From NCBI GenBank assembly GCA_023422835.1, contig JAFAGI010000010.1, positions 59,217 to 123,216 of the forward strand: a stretch of 64,000 bases of DNA, written 5' to 3'. Source of the stretch: Bacteroidota bacterium. Its GTDB lineage: Bacteria; Bacteroidota; Bacteroidia; Chitinophagales; Chitinophagaceae. Both the position numbers and the translations under genes were made by a program. Under the pieces are notes generated by a model, which saw only the letters and a list, made by a program, of their open reading frames with translations, made no database searches and had not been told where the DNA came from. Shown here in pieces: positions 36,583 through 45,601 of this stretch. Positions within the stretch are counted from its first letter, which is position 1; the number at the start of each line of letters is the position of its first letter.

Positions 36583-37794
36583 ATGAATATTTTATTTTTA
36601 ACCCTTGTAAAAATCAGATCACTTAAAGACAGAAGTTTGTATCACGACATGGTTCGTGATCTTTGCCATCGTGGACATAATGTATATGTAGTATCACCAG
36701 TAGAAAGGTTTGAAAAAGGTAAAACAACAGTATTTAAAGAAGAAAATGCTACATTTTTAAATGTGCGTACTTTCAATCTCCAAAAAACTAATGTAGTTGA
36801 GAAAGGTATTGGTACGCTGCTAATTGAATCTCAGTATAAAAATGCCATACGAAGGTATTTATCTGATATAAAGTTTGATTTAATTTTATATTCAACGCCA
36901 CCGATTACCTTTTCTAAAATTATACAGTATATAAAAAAACGAGATAAGGCTGTTTCATATTTGCTTTTGAAGGATATTTTTCCTCAGAATGCTATAGATC
37001 TTCGAATGATCAAAAAAGGGGGCCTGCTCCATAAATATTTCTTGAAAAAAGAAAAAAAACTTTATGATCTGTCCGATTTCATTGGTTGTATGTCGCCTGC
37101 AAACCAACAATATCTTTTAGAACATAATTTGTACATAGATCCAAAGAAGGTTGAAGTAAATCCTAATTCAATAGAACCGCTTAAGCAATCAGAATTACAT
37201 CAGGCAGATCTCTCAGTTATAAGAGGGAAATATAATATTCCAATTAATTCAATTGTGATAGTCTATGGTGGTAATTTAGGGCGTCCTCAAGGTATAGACT
37301 TTCTTTTAAAGATCATTAAAGCCGAAAGTGGCAATAAAGAGTTGTATTTTCTTATCGTTGGTTCCGGAACCGAATTCAACAGGATAAATAAGTGGTTTGA
37401 ACAATATAAGCCCCAAAATGCTTCATTGTTACCGGGGTTACCTAAAAAAGAATATGATGAGCTATTGCGTGTATGCAACTTTGGTTTAATTTTATTACAT
37501 CCGGATTTTACAATACCTAATTTTCCTTCACGGTTATTATCTTACCTTGAATTTGAATTACCTGTTATAGCTGCTACTGATGTAAATACTGATATAGGTA
37601 AAATAATAATTGAAGCAGGGTGTGGTTATTGGATGAAATCAGGAGATATTGCCGAAGCTAAAGCTATTTTCAAAACCATTAGATCAGTGTCTGCTGAAAA
37701 ATATTTATCCATGAAAACTAATGCTTACAAATTATTACTCGATAAGTACCTGGTAAAATATACCACTGAAAAGATATTAGAGAAAGTAAAATAA
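36583..37794 (+). CDS. GT4 glycosyltransferase, WbuB-like (FucNAc transfer likely)
   Basis: The 403-residue GT-B protein begins 'MNILFLTLVKIRSLKDRSLY' and 'HDMVRDLCHRGHNVYVV'. It has 'LLKDIFPQNAIDLRMIKKGG' and, in the donor half, 'IVIVYGGNLGRPQGIDFLL' and 'LLHPDFTIPNFPSRLLSYLE'. This pattern fits WbuB/WbjE-type transferases, which follow the fnlABC genes in E. coli O26 and add L-FucNAc. The gene follows capG by two bases, the same order. Acceptor not known. Confidence 0.85.
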   Translation: MNILFLTLVKIRSLKDRSLYHDMVRDLCHRGHNVYVVSPVERFEKGKTTVFKEENATFLNVRTFNLQKTNVVEKGIGTLLIESQYKNAIRRYLSDIKFDLILYSTPPITFSKIIQYIKKRDKAVSYLLLKDIFPQNAIDLRMIKKGGLLHKYFLKKEKKLYDLSDFIGCMSPANQQYLLEHNLYIDPKKVEVNPNSIEPLKQSELHQADLSVIRGKYNIPINSIVIVYGGNLGRPQGIDFLLKIIKAESGNKELYFLIVGSGTEFNRINKWFEQYKPQNASLLPGLPKKEYDELLRVCNFGLILLHPDFTIPNFPSRLLSYLEFELPVIAATDVNTDIGKIIIEAGCGYWMKSGDIAEAKAIFKTIRSVSAEKYLSMKTNAYKLLLDKYLVKYTTEKILEKVK

Positions 37795-37795
37795 C

Positions 37796-38401
37796 ATGGC
37801 CCACTATCTTATCGGCGCGGGAGGCCACGCAAAAGTTATTTACGAAATCCTGGAGGCTTGCAGCTTAAAGGTTGCAGGCGTGTTTGATAATGATCCTGGT
37901 AAAAGCTTATTTCAACTCCCTGCATTAGAGTGGGATGGGTATTTGCGTCAGGAAGAAGATGTATTTATCATCAGTATCGGCAATAACACCATCAGGAAGA
38001 AAGTAGCTGAAAGAGATGTGCCGGATGCTATAGCTGCAACTGCAGTACATCCTTCAGCCAATATATCTCCACGCTCTATCATAGGTGTGGGAACAGTAGT
38101 AATGGCAGGTGTAACAATAAATGCAGATGCACGTATAGGCAGGCATTGCATTATTAACACAAATGCATCCATAGACCATGATTGTGTGATAGAAGATTTT
38201 GTACACATTTCACCAAACGCTACGCTTACCGGTAATGTGCAGGTAGGCGAAGGCACCCAGGTAGGCGCGGGAGCTGTGGTAATACCAGGCGTAAAAATCG
38301 GCAGGTGGTGCGTGATAGGTGCAGGAGCAGTAATACTGAAAGATGTACCCGACAATGCCACTGTTGTCGGTAATCCCGGCAGAATCATTAAAATCTCTTA
38401 A
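37796..38401 (+). CDS. pglD: UDP-4-amino-sugar N-acetyltransferase (PglD/NeuD family)
   Basis: The 201-residue protein has the N-terminal Rossmann-like 'YLIGAGGHAKVIYEILEA' and a C-terminal left-handed beta-helix ('IGRHCIINTNASIDHDCVI', 'VGAGAVVIPGVKIGRWCVIG'). The His in ASIDHDC corresponds to the catalytic base of PglD. PglD acetylates the 4-amino group of UDP-4-amino-4,6-dideoxy-GlcNAc to UDP-di-N-acetylbacillosamine. The next genes encode PglE- and PglF-like enzymes, which supports this over a sialic-acid role. Only one base separates it from the transferase gene before. Confidence 0.85.
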   Translation: MAHYLIGAGGHAKVIYEILEACSLKVAGVFDNDPGKSLFQLPALEWDGYLRQEEDVFIISIGNNTIRKKVAERDVPDAIAATAVHPSANISPRSIIGVGTVVMAGVTINADARIGRHCIINTNASIDHDCVIEDFVHISPNATLTGNVQVGEGTQVGAGAVVIPGVKIGRWCVIGAGAVILKDVPDNATVVGNPGRIIKIS

Positions 38402-38422
38402 CCAATAAATCATATATGTGCG

Positions 38423-38453
38423 TTGATAAATCATTCATCTTCGCTTACATTTG
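38423..38453 (+). promoter_or_regulatory. Promoter of the pglE-like gene
   Basis: TTG at 38423-38425, a 20-base spacer, TACATTTG at 38446-38453. Both boxes fit the Bacteroidota consensus. The promoter overlaps the ATG at 38451, which rules that codon out as the start and supports ATG 38472. Confidence 0.65.
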
Positions 38454-38471
38454 CGTTCAACTATTACTTAC

Positions 38472-39620
38472 ATGTCAAACAGAATTCCTCTTTCAATCCC
38501 GCACCTTAGCGGAACAGAAATAAACTATGTATCAGATGCCGTAAACTCAGGCTGGATAGTGCCTTTGGGCCCAAATGTAGATGCTTTTGAAAAAGGGCTG
38601 AAAACATTTTTGGGAGATCGTGAAGATATACATGTGACGGCTCTTAGCTCAGGCACGGCAGCATTGCACCTTGGCCTTGTGATCTTAGGCGTAAAGCCCG
38701 GCGATGAAGTGATCTGCCAGAGTATGACCTTCTCAGCATCTGCCAACCCCATTGCTTACCTTGGTGCAACACCGGTATTTGTTGACAGTGAAAAAGATAC
38801 CTGGAATATGTGCCCGCAGGCGTTGCGCAATGCCATTGAAGCCAGGATAGCTAATGGGAAAAAGCCCAAAGCCATAATACCTGTGCACCTGTATGGCATG
38901 CCTGCAAAAATGGATGAGATCATGGCCGTTGCAAATGAATTTGAAATACCTGTCCTGGAAGATGCGGCAGAGGCTTTAGGATCAACCTACAATGGCACAC
39001 AATCCGGCACCATCGGCGAGATGGCATGTTTGTCTTTCAACGGCAATAAGATCATTACCACTTCCGGGGGCGGCGCTTTGGTCACCAAAACCAAAGAAGA
39101 TGCTGACAAGTCGAAGTTCCTGGCTACCCAGGCGCGCGACAATGCCCCGCATTACCAGCATACCCACATAGGCTATAACTACCGCATGAGTAATGTGTGC
39201 GCAGGCATCGGCAGGGGGCAGTTAGAAGCTTTGGAAGAGAGGGTAGCAAGCAGGAGGAATAATTTTGAATATTACCGCCAACACTTATCAAACATAGAAG
39301 GTATATCTTTTCAAGAGGAACAGCCGGGTATGTTTTCCAACCGCTGGCTTACATCCATTTTGATTGACCCTGCTAAAACCAACGGCATCACCCGCGAAGA
39401 TATACGGCTGGCATTGCAGGAACAAAACATCGAGACAAGGCCCTTATGGAAGCCTATGCATTTGCAGCCGGTATTTGCTGATGCGCCTTATTATGGCTCC
39501 GGCGTAAGCGATCAGTTGTTTGATATTGGCCTATGCCTGCCTTCAGGCTCTAACCTCACAACAGAAGAACTGGAAAGGGTAGTGAGCGAGATTAAAAAGG
39601 CTTTGGGTAATGGATTGTAG
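38472..39620 (+). CDS. pglE: UDP-4-amino-sugar aminotransferase (PglE-like)
   Basis: From ATG 38472 the protein has 382 residues. It is a DegT-family PLP enzyme: 'IPLSIPHLSGTEINYVSDAV', 'NSGWIVPLGPNVDAFEK', 'VPVLEDAAEALGS'-type segment, and 'ACLSFNGNKIITTSGGGAL' with the PLP lysine in GNK. This resembles PglE, which aminates the 4-keto sugar made by PglF. PglD (upstream) and PglF (downstream) are present, so UDP-di-N-acetylbacillosamine is the likely product; a perosamine-type role is the alternative. It has its own promoter. Confidence 0.83.
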   Translation: MSNRIPLSIPHLSGTEINYVSDAVNSGWIVPLGPNVDAFEKGLKTFLGDREDIHVTALSSGTAALHLGLVILGVKPGDEVICQSMTFSASANPIAYLGATPVFVDSEKDTWNMCPQALRNAIEARIANGKKPKAIIPVHLYGMPAKMDEIMAVANEFEIPVLEDAAEALGSTYNGTQSGTIGEMACLSFNGNKIITTSGGGALVTKTKEDADKSKFLATQARDNAPHYQHTHIGYNYRMSNVCAGIGRGQLEALEERVASRRNNFEYYRQHLSNIEGISFQEEQPGMFSNRWLTSILIDPAKTNGITREDIRLALQEQNIETRPLWKPMHLQPVFADAPYYGSGVSDQLFDIGLCLPSGSNLTTEELERVVSEIKKALGNGL

Positions 39621-39724
39621 ATGTAGGTTGCAAATTACGATTCACAGATTCCAACTGTTAAATCAATGCCTTGATGTCAAGACAAATAATGGTACAAAAT
39701 GACCTGGTCTCAAGTCAATTGTTG

Positions 39725-39732
39725 TATATTTG
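39725..39732 (+). promoter_or_regulatory. Probable -7 box of the AAA ATPase remnant
   Basis: TATATTTG matches TAnnTTTG and is 16 bases before ATG 39749. No clear -33 box. Confidence 0.35.
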
Positions 39733-39748
39733 TTCCTAAACAGGTAAG

Positions 39749-40943
39749 ATGGAAACATTATTAGAATATCAGCATGCCCTCAATGAACAGGTAAATAACA
39801 ATTTCTATCGTTTCCTTTATTATAAACTTCCCTGGGAAAGTCGTATGGTAGCGATAGAGGTTTGCGTGGAGCCGGTAAAACTACCATGCTGCTACAACAT
39901 TTGAAATTTGGGTCTGAAGGGGCAAAAAGTCTTTATCTGACCGCAGACCATCCATGGTTATATACTAACACAATATTTGATACAGCAAAAGTTTGGCTGC
40001 AAAATGGTGGAAGCGCCTTGTATATAGATGAAGTGCATAAATATCCAAATTGGTCTCGCGAGCTAAAAAATATATATGATGGATTTCCCAGACTAAAGGT
40101 ATATTTTACGGCATCTTCTGCTTTGGATATTTATGGGGTGAAAGTGACCTTAGCCGCAGAGCGCTTAGTTTTACTTTGCCGGGCATGTCTTTCAGGGAAT
40201 ACCTGAATCTTACCCAAGGCAAACAGTTACCAATAGTTTCACTACAACATATATTGGAAGATCCGGTAAATGCCGCTGCTGCCATCAAGGCTCAAATTGA
40301 AACACCGCTGCCATTGTTTCGTGAATATCTCTTAAGAGGCTATTTGCCATTTACTCATGAAGATCGTGGAACACACTACCTCGCCAGGTTACTGAGGATT
40401 ATTGATACATCAATTTCCAACGATTTGGCGTTCATTCAATATTACTCATCTACTCACGCGGTGAAGATCAAAAAGCTGATGGGAATAGTTGCAGAATCAG
40501 CGCCTTTTGAACCGAATATTTCAGCATTAGCCCAGAAACTCCGACTTGGACGCGATACCGTAAATGTTTTTTTGCACCACCTGGAACAGGCATGCCTGCT
40601 TAATCTCGTGAACAGGCCTACACAAGGCGTGGCAGCTTTGCAAAAACCTGATAAAATATACCTGGAGAATACTAATCTTTCTTTTGCTTTACGGGAAAAT
40701 CCAGATGTGGGGACTATTCGCGAGACTGTATTTTTGAACCAGTTACGTAATGCCGGTCAGAAAGTTGCCTTGGCAGAAAAAGGAGATTTTTTAGTTAATG
40801 ACACCTATACATTTGAAGTAGGCGGCCGGAGTAAATCCATCAGCCAGGTTACAGGCATTTCAAAAGGATATGTTGTGGCTGATGATATTGAGTTTGGCTT
40901 CGGGAATAAACTGCCGCTGTGGCTGTTTGGATTTTTATACTGA
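39749..40943 (+). pseudogene. AAA_14/DUF4143 ATPase broken by two frameshifts
   Basis: Three frames together give one protein of about 398 residues. The first, from ATG 39749, reads 'METLLEYQHALNEQVNN' and ends '..SRMVAI'. The second (39862-40206) carries Walker A 'RGAGKTTMLLQ', Walker B 'ALYIDEVHKYPNW' and sensor 'VYFTASSALDIYG'. The third (to 40943) carries 'LPGMSFREYL' and the DUF4143 region with 'FEVGGRSKSISQV'. The first shift near 39856 and the second near 40134 are each explained by one missing base ('..IRGLRGAGK' and 'DIYGGESDLSRRAL' are restored). These ATPases are widespread, mobile and of unknown function. It interrupts the pglE-pglF order and is probably a decayed insertion. Confidence 0.8.
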
Positions 40944-41046
40944 TGAGTTTAGCTAATTGCTGTATGCAATCAAGACATCTTTAATAAATAAATTACATAA
41001 TACTGTTGATTAATTATTTATCATCATATACATTTGCAACGGCTAA

Positions 41047-41165
41047 AATTATAAATTACAAATTACAGATACAAATTGCAGATCACAGTTTGCAAATTAC
41101 AAATCACAAATTACAATATTAATTATCCACTGTCAATTATCCATTCACCATTTACAATTAAACAA
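41047..41165. repeat. Degenerate AATTACAAATTACAGAT simple repeat
   Basis: Imperfect repeats of 'aaattacagat'-like units fill the space up to the start of the next gene. The same kind of sequence occurs at 50540-50633. It is not a CRISPR: there are no unique spacers of constant length. Confidence 0.7.
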
Positions 41166-41167
41166 AA

Positions 41168-42379
41168 ATGTCTCTTTCATTCAACATAGAAAAATTTGTC
41201 GGCCAGCATATTACACATCGCACGGAAAGCCTGTTCAAACCGGATCTGGATGCCCATTATGAAACATTCAAAAAAGAAATTGAAGGTAAAAAAGTACTGG
41301 TGATCGGTGGTGCAGGCACCATTGGGTCTTCTTACATCCGCGCGCTGGTGAAGTATAACCCCGCTAAACTGATTGTAGTGGACATCAATGAAAACGGGCT
41401 GACCGAACTGGTGAGAGACTGCCGCAGCAGGAATGATATTCAGTTGCCGCAGGATTTTAAAACGTACCCGGTAAACTTCAGCGACAATGTTTTTACAAAA
41501 ATATTCCTGCACGAAGGCCCTTTTGATATTGTGGCCAACTTTGCAGCCCATAAGCATGTGCGCTCTGAAAAAGATATTTATTCCATTGAAGCGATGGTAG
41601 ATAACAATGTGATCAAAGCAAAAGCATTGCTGGACCTACTGTTGCAATACCCGCCCAAACATTTCTTCTGCGTGTCGACCGATAAAGCTGCCAACCCTGT
41701 AAACGTGATGGGTGCCAGCAAGAAGCTGATGGAAGAAGTGATACTGGCCTATTCTGAAAAATTCAAGATCACTACCGCGCGCTTTGCGAATGTGGCTTTT
41801 TCCAACGGCAGCCTGCTGATAGGATTTGTAGACAGGGTATTGAAGCAGCAACCGCTTTCCTGTCCGTCTGATGTAAAAAGGTTTTTTGTATCGCCCGATG
41901 AATCGGGCCAGATATGCCTCTCCGCGTGCATCTTGGGGAATTCAGGAGAAATTTTCTTCCCGAAACTGGAAGAAGAAACCATGGTGAAGTTTGCTGATGT
42001 GGTAGAGCCTTTCCTGCAGGAGATCGGTTATGACATGAAGGTTTGCGCTACCGAAGAAGAAGCGCGCAGCTCGCAGGAAGATATTGCCAACGGCAAATAC
42101 CCGGTTTACTTTTTTAGCAGCAATACCAGCGGCGAGAAGTTGTATGAAGAATTTTATACCGACACGGAAGAGCTGGATATGAACACCTACCAATCTTTTG
42201 GGGTGGTGAAGAATGCCGAGCGCAGGCAGATAGCTGAGCTGGATAACGTGATTGAAGAATTAAAGAAAGTGTTTGAATCTGAAACATCGGAAAAGAAAGA
42301 TATTGTAGCAGCGCTGAACAAAATGATCCCGGGCTTTGAGCATATAGAAACAGGCATGGGCTTAGATCAGAAGATGTAG
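41168..42379 (+). CDS. UDP-GlcNAc 4,6-dehydratase, soluble PglF-like
   Basis: The 403-residue protein has an N-terminal extension of about 38 residues without membrane segments, then 'VLVIGGAGTIGSSYIRAL', 'FAAHKHVRSEKDIYSIEAMV', 'CVSTDKAANPVNVMGASKKL' (Met in place of Tyr, as in FlaA1/PglF) and 'VKRFFVSPDESGQICLSA'. PglF proteins retain configuration and supply the 4-keto sugar for PglE. This form lacks the large transmembrane part of Campylobacter PglF. The C-terminal tail after residue 340 is longer than usual. Together with pglD and pglE it completes UDP-diNAcBac synthesis. Confidence 0.83.
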   Translation: MSLSFNIEKFVGQHITHRTESLFKPDLDAHYETFKKEIEGKKVLVIGGAGTIGSSYIRALVKYNPAKLIVVDINENGLTELVRDCRSRNDIQLPQDFKTYPVNFSDNVFTKIFLHEGPFDIVANFAAHKHVRSEKDIYSIEAMVDNNVIKAKALLDLLLQYPPKHFFCVSTDKAANPVNVMGASKKLMEEVILAYSEKFKITTARFANVAFSNGSLLIGFVDRVLKQQPLSCPSDVKRFFVSPDESGQICLSACILGNSGEIFFPKLEEETMVKFADVVEPFLQEIGYDMKVCATEEEARSSQEDIANGKYPVYFFSSNTSGEKLYEEFYTDTEELDMNTYQSFGVVKNAERRQIAELDNVIEELKKVFESETSEKKDIVAALNKMIPGFEHIETGMGLDQKM

Positions 42380-42865
42380 GTTTGTTGGGTTATCCTGTTA
42401 TCAAGTGATCATGTGAAGTCGTGTATTTGTTGATTTGTTCATTTGTGTAGTTGGGTGATGTGGTCATCTGGTGATCAAGTTATGCAGTGATCGAGTTATC
42501 AGTGAAGGCTATGTCCTAAAGGCTTACAGTAAAGACACTGATGTTTCCTCTTCTCATTGAAGAGAGGGCGGGTATGGAAGGCCGCATATTCCGCATACAA
42601 GCGAAAAGAAAAAATGAACGGAACGGTGATGCAAGCCACAAAAATATTAAATAATCAATTTGTATGAAGAAGTGTAGTGTTTCACATAAAATAATCTTCC
42701 CGGCATGAATTGTTCCTGAAGTGAGATTTTTTCGTGTCCGGGCTTCGCGCCAAGTTCGCCTTATTGCTGAAAAGTCCTTTTGTAACTTTTGTGACGACAA
42801 AAGTTAGAATAAAAACTTTTATGTTTCCGGATTGAGATTGTGCTGTGGTATTTATAGAAAACTGT
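42380..42865. other. Intergenic region with repeats, no gene
   Basis: Contains 'gtgatc/gtcatc'-rich short repeats (42400-42510) and a block from about 42700 with 'caattgttcctgaagtgag'-like words and 'cttttgtaacttttgtgacg' that resembles parts of the repeat at 190-235. Minus-strand frames here are not convincing. Confidence 0.5.
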
Positions 42866-42873
42866 TACTTTTG
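42866..42873 (+). promoter_or_regulatory. Probable -7 box of the pglC-like gene
   Basis: TACTTTTG matches TAnnTTTG and ends 24 bases before GTG 42898. It lies inside the longer open frame that starts at 42832, which argues for the GTG start. No good -33 box at normal spacing. Confidence 0.45.
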
Positions 42874-42897
42874 CCATGCATTCAAAAAACTATACTC

Positions 42898-43560
42898 GTG
42901 TATTCAATTATTAAAAGGCTTTTCGACATTCTCGTTTCGGGCATTGCTTTTATCGTGCTATTGCCTTTCATGATCCCAATCGTAATAATTTTACTGCTGA
43001 CCGGTGAGCATTATGTATTTTATTTGCAAAAGAGAGTAGGCTACAAAAATCGTCCTTTTCATATCATGAAATTTGCTACCATGCTGAAAGATAGTCCGAA
43101 TATTGGCACAGGAAGCATTACAGTTAGGAAAGATCCGCGTTTGTTGCCTATTGGCGGGTTTTTAAGGATGACAAAGATCAATGAACTTCCCCAGATATTA
43201 AATGTGCTGAAAGGGGAGATGAGTTTAGTCGGTCCGCGTCCTTTGATGGAAAAAAGTTTCTTAATGTATCCACAACATGTGCAGGAAAAAGTTTATAATT
43301 CCAAGCCCGGAATTACAGGAATAGGATCAGTTATCTTCAGGGATGAAGAGAAGTTGGTTTCCGAGACTACCATGGATAAGTATGAATATTACAAACAGGT
43401 AATAATGCCTTATAAAGGAGAACTCGAACTCTGGTATAATAAACATAAATCATTGTCAACAGATTTCTGGATTATTTTTCTTACAGCCTGGGCAATTATC
43501 AGCCCCTCGAGCCAGTTGCACTATAAAGTTTTCAAAGACTTGCCGAAGAGGGAGCTTTAG
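42898..43560 (+). CDS. pglC: Initiating phospho-sugar transferase, PglC-like
   Basis: From GTG 42898 the protein has 220 residues, the size of monotopic PglC. It starts 'YSIIKRLFDILVSGIAFIVL' (re-entrant membrane helix with Pro23), then 'FHIMKFATMLKDSP', 'GGFLRMTKINELPQILNVLK' and 'GEMSLVGPRPL'. The family transfers a sugar-1-phosphate from UDP-sugar to undecaprenyl phosphate; with UDP-diNAcBac genes upstream, diNAcBac-1-phosphate is the likely substrate. The catalytic Asp-Glu dyad reads Asn95-Glu96 here, a change in a key position that some Bacteroidota members may share. It should start the repeat unit on the inner membrane. Confidence 0.88.
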   Translation: MYSIIKRLFDILVSGIAFIVLLPFMIPIVIILLLTGEHYVFYLQKRVGYKNRPFHIMKFATMLKDSPNIGTGSITVRKDPRLLPIGGFLRMTKINELPQILNVLKGEMSLVGPRPLMEKSFLMYPQHVQEKVYNSKPGITGIGSVIFRDEEKLVSETTMDKYEYYKQVIMPYKGELELWYNKHKSLSTDFWIIFLTAWAIISPSSQLHYKVFKDLPKREL

Positions 43561-43599
43561 TGCGTGATGGAGGTTATTTGTGGATTTTGAAGGTTTGGA

Positions 43600-44345
43600 T
43601 TTATATAGTAATGAAGTTATCAAGTGACGTTGTTACGATGTGATCCTGTGATGATGCTTCAACAATAGCCTGGTCATACTTTGCCGTCTCTGCGTTAAAA
43701 CTCTGTGCTCTTTGTGTGCACCTTATGAGATAATTTATTTTTTAACTACAAAGTGCACAGAGCAGATACAAAGCTACACTAAGAGGACAGCTCGCACCAT
43801 CGCCTGCCTGTCAGTGACAGGAAGCAATGCACAAAAGGTGATTGATCCGCCCGAAAGAAATTATAGATCTTAGAGTAAATGCGGCGAAGCAATTGTTCCT
43901 GAGTGCAAATTGCTTCCGGGTCAAAGCCCATGCGCGTGGGTCACCTTCAGGCAGGCTAGACTTTTTTGATTCTTTTTGCGGCAATGGCAAAAAGAATAGC
44001 CAGAAGTGGATTTGTTTAGTGATGAAATTATCAAGTGAGGTTGTTACGATGTGATCCTGTGTTGGATGCTCCAGCAATTGCCTGCTCATACTTTACGGTC
44101 TCTGCGTTTAAAAACTCTGCGCTCTTTGCGTGCACCTTATGAGATAATTTATTGGTGTCTCCGCGGTTGATTATCTACGCAATCGCAAAAAGAATAGCCA
44201 GAACTGGATTTGTTTAGTGATGAAGTTATCAAGTGAGGTTGTTACGATGTGATCCTGTGATGATGCTTCAACAATTGCCTGGGCGTACTTTCCAGTCTCT
44301 GCGGTAAAAACTCTGTGCTCTTTGCATGAACCTTATGGATAATTG
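43600..44345. repeat. Dispersed repeat array, right member of the inverted pair
   Basis: About 43660-44003 is the near reverse complement of 22727-23070. The unit 'gatttgtttagtgatgaa..ttatcaagtgaggttgttacgatgtgatcctgtg' occurs near 43600, 44010 and 44207, and from about 43989 to 44345 a block of about 195 bases is directly duplicated in tandem. Frames such as 43811-44089 (minus) are judged spurious. This fills the 890-base gap between pglC and gmd. Confidence 0.8.
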
Positions 44346-44424
44346 CACAAAACAGGCACAAACATTCACAAATAAATACTTCGCGCCTTGGTGTCTACGT
44401 AGCTGATTGTTTCACGACTATGCT

Positions 44425-44432
44425 TATATTTG
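44425..44432 (+). promoter_or_regulatory. Probable -7 box of gmd
   Basis: TATATTTG matches TAnnTTTG and lies 17 bases before ATG 44450. It overlaps the longer frame starting at 44420 and so supports the later start. Confidence 0.5.
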
Positions 44433-44449
44433 TTTCTCATAAAGCTACC

Positions 44450-45601
44450 ATGAACAAAACCGCATTGATTACCGGCATTACCGGGCAGGATGGCGCTTAT
44501 CTTGCAGAATATCTTTTAAAAAAGGGGTATACAGTACATGGCATTAAACGCCGGACATCACTGTTTAATACAGACAGGATAGATCATCTTTATGAAGACC
44601 CTCATGAAGAAGACAAGAAACTCATTCTTCATTATGGTGATCTAACTGATTCCATGAACCTTACCCGCATAATACAGGAAACACAGCCGGATGAAATTTA
44701 CAACCTGGCAGCTATGAGCCATGTGAAGGTAAGTTTTGAAACCCCGGAATACACTGCAAATGCAGACGGCATAGGACCTTTACGCATACTGGAAGCGGTA
44801 AGATTGTTGGGTTTAACGGAGAAGACGCGCATCTACCAGGCATCTACTTCGGAGCTGTATGGCCTGGTGCAGGAAGTGCCGCAAAAAGAGACTACGCCAT
44901 TTTATCCACGCTCGCCTTATGCGGTGGCCAAGCTGTATGCTTACTGGATCACGGTCAATTACAGGGAAGCTTACGGTATGCACGCAAGCAACGGCATTTT
45001 ATTCAACCATGAATCTCCCATCCGCGGTGAGACTTTCGTTACCCGCAAAATCACCCGCGCGGTGAGCAGGATTGTATTGGGCTTGCAAAAGAAAGTTTAC
45101 CTGGGAAACCTTTCAGCCAAAAGAGACTGGGGCCATGCCAAGGACTATGTAAAAGCCATGTACCTAATTCTGCAGCAGGACGAACCCTCTGATTATGTTA
45201 TCGCTACGGGTATAACAACTTCCGTGAGGGATTTTATAAGCAAGGCATTCGATGAAGCAGGCGTGATGGTTCGTTTTGAAGGTGAAGGTGTAGATGAGCA
45301 AATTATTTTAGACAGTATAAATGAACAGGTATTTTGTGAAAAGGTAGGGGCAGAGTACCTGCCGACATTAGCGCAGCGGATCAATACGGTAGTAGGTGAA
45401 GTAGACCCTGCCTATTTCAGGCCAACAGAGGTTGAATTGCTTATCGGCGATCCTGCAAAATCAAAGACTGTTTTAGGCTGGGAGCCAAAATATGACCTTG
45501 CCGGGTTAGTAAAAGACATGATGCAAAGTGATATTGCGCTTATGAAAAAGAATGACTTCCTGGAAAAGAATAACTATAAAGTGATGAACTATTATGAATA
45601 A
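44450..45601 (+). CDS. gmd: GDP-mannose 4,6-dehydratase
   Basis: From ATG 44450 the protein has 383 residues. It shows '[19 protein letters not shown]', '[20 protein letters not shown]', '[17 protein letters not shown]' (catalytic Thr/Ser-Glu) and '[15 protein letters not shown]', all standard for Gmd. It makes GDP-4-keto-6-deoxymannose, used by Fcl, whose gene overlaps its 3' end by eight bases. It opens a four-gene GDP-sugar group ending in manC and probably has its own promoter. Confidence 0.96.
   Translation: MNKTALITGITGQDGAYLAEYLLKKGYTVHGIKRRTSLFNTDRIDHLYEDPHEEDKKLILHYGDLTDSMNLTRIIQETQPDEIYNLAAMSHVKVSFETPEYTANADGIGPLRILEAVRLLGLTEKTRIYQASTSELYGLVQEVPQKETTPFYPRSPYAVAKLYAYWITVNYREAYGMHASNGILFNHESPIRGETFVTRKITRAVSRIVLGLQKKVYLGNLSAKRDWGHAKDYVKAMYLILQQDEPSDYVIATGITTSVRDFISKAFDEAGVMVRFEGEGVDEQIILDSINEQVFCEKVGAEYLPTLAQRINTVVGEVDPAYFRPTEVELLIGDPAKSKTVLGWEPKYDLAGLVKDMMQSDIALMKKNDFLEKNNYKVMNYYE

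Noticed and set aside
41047..41165. CRISPR or phase-variable locus in the AATTACA repeats
   Set aside because: Repeats are degenerate and of irregular length and lie outside coding sequence here; no spacers.
22727..44003. Insertion sequence or composite transposon ends
   Set aside because: No transposase, no terminal inverted repeats or target duplications could be seen around either copy.
43811..44089. 92-codon minus-strand and 70-codon plus-strand frames in the pglC-gmd gap
   Set aside because: They fall inside the inverted repeat and have no protein-like conservation visible.
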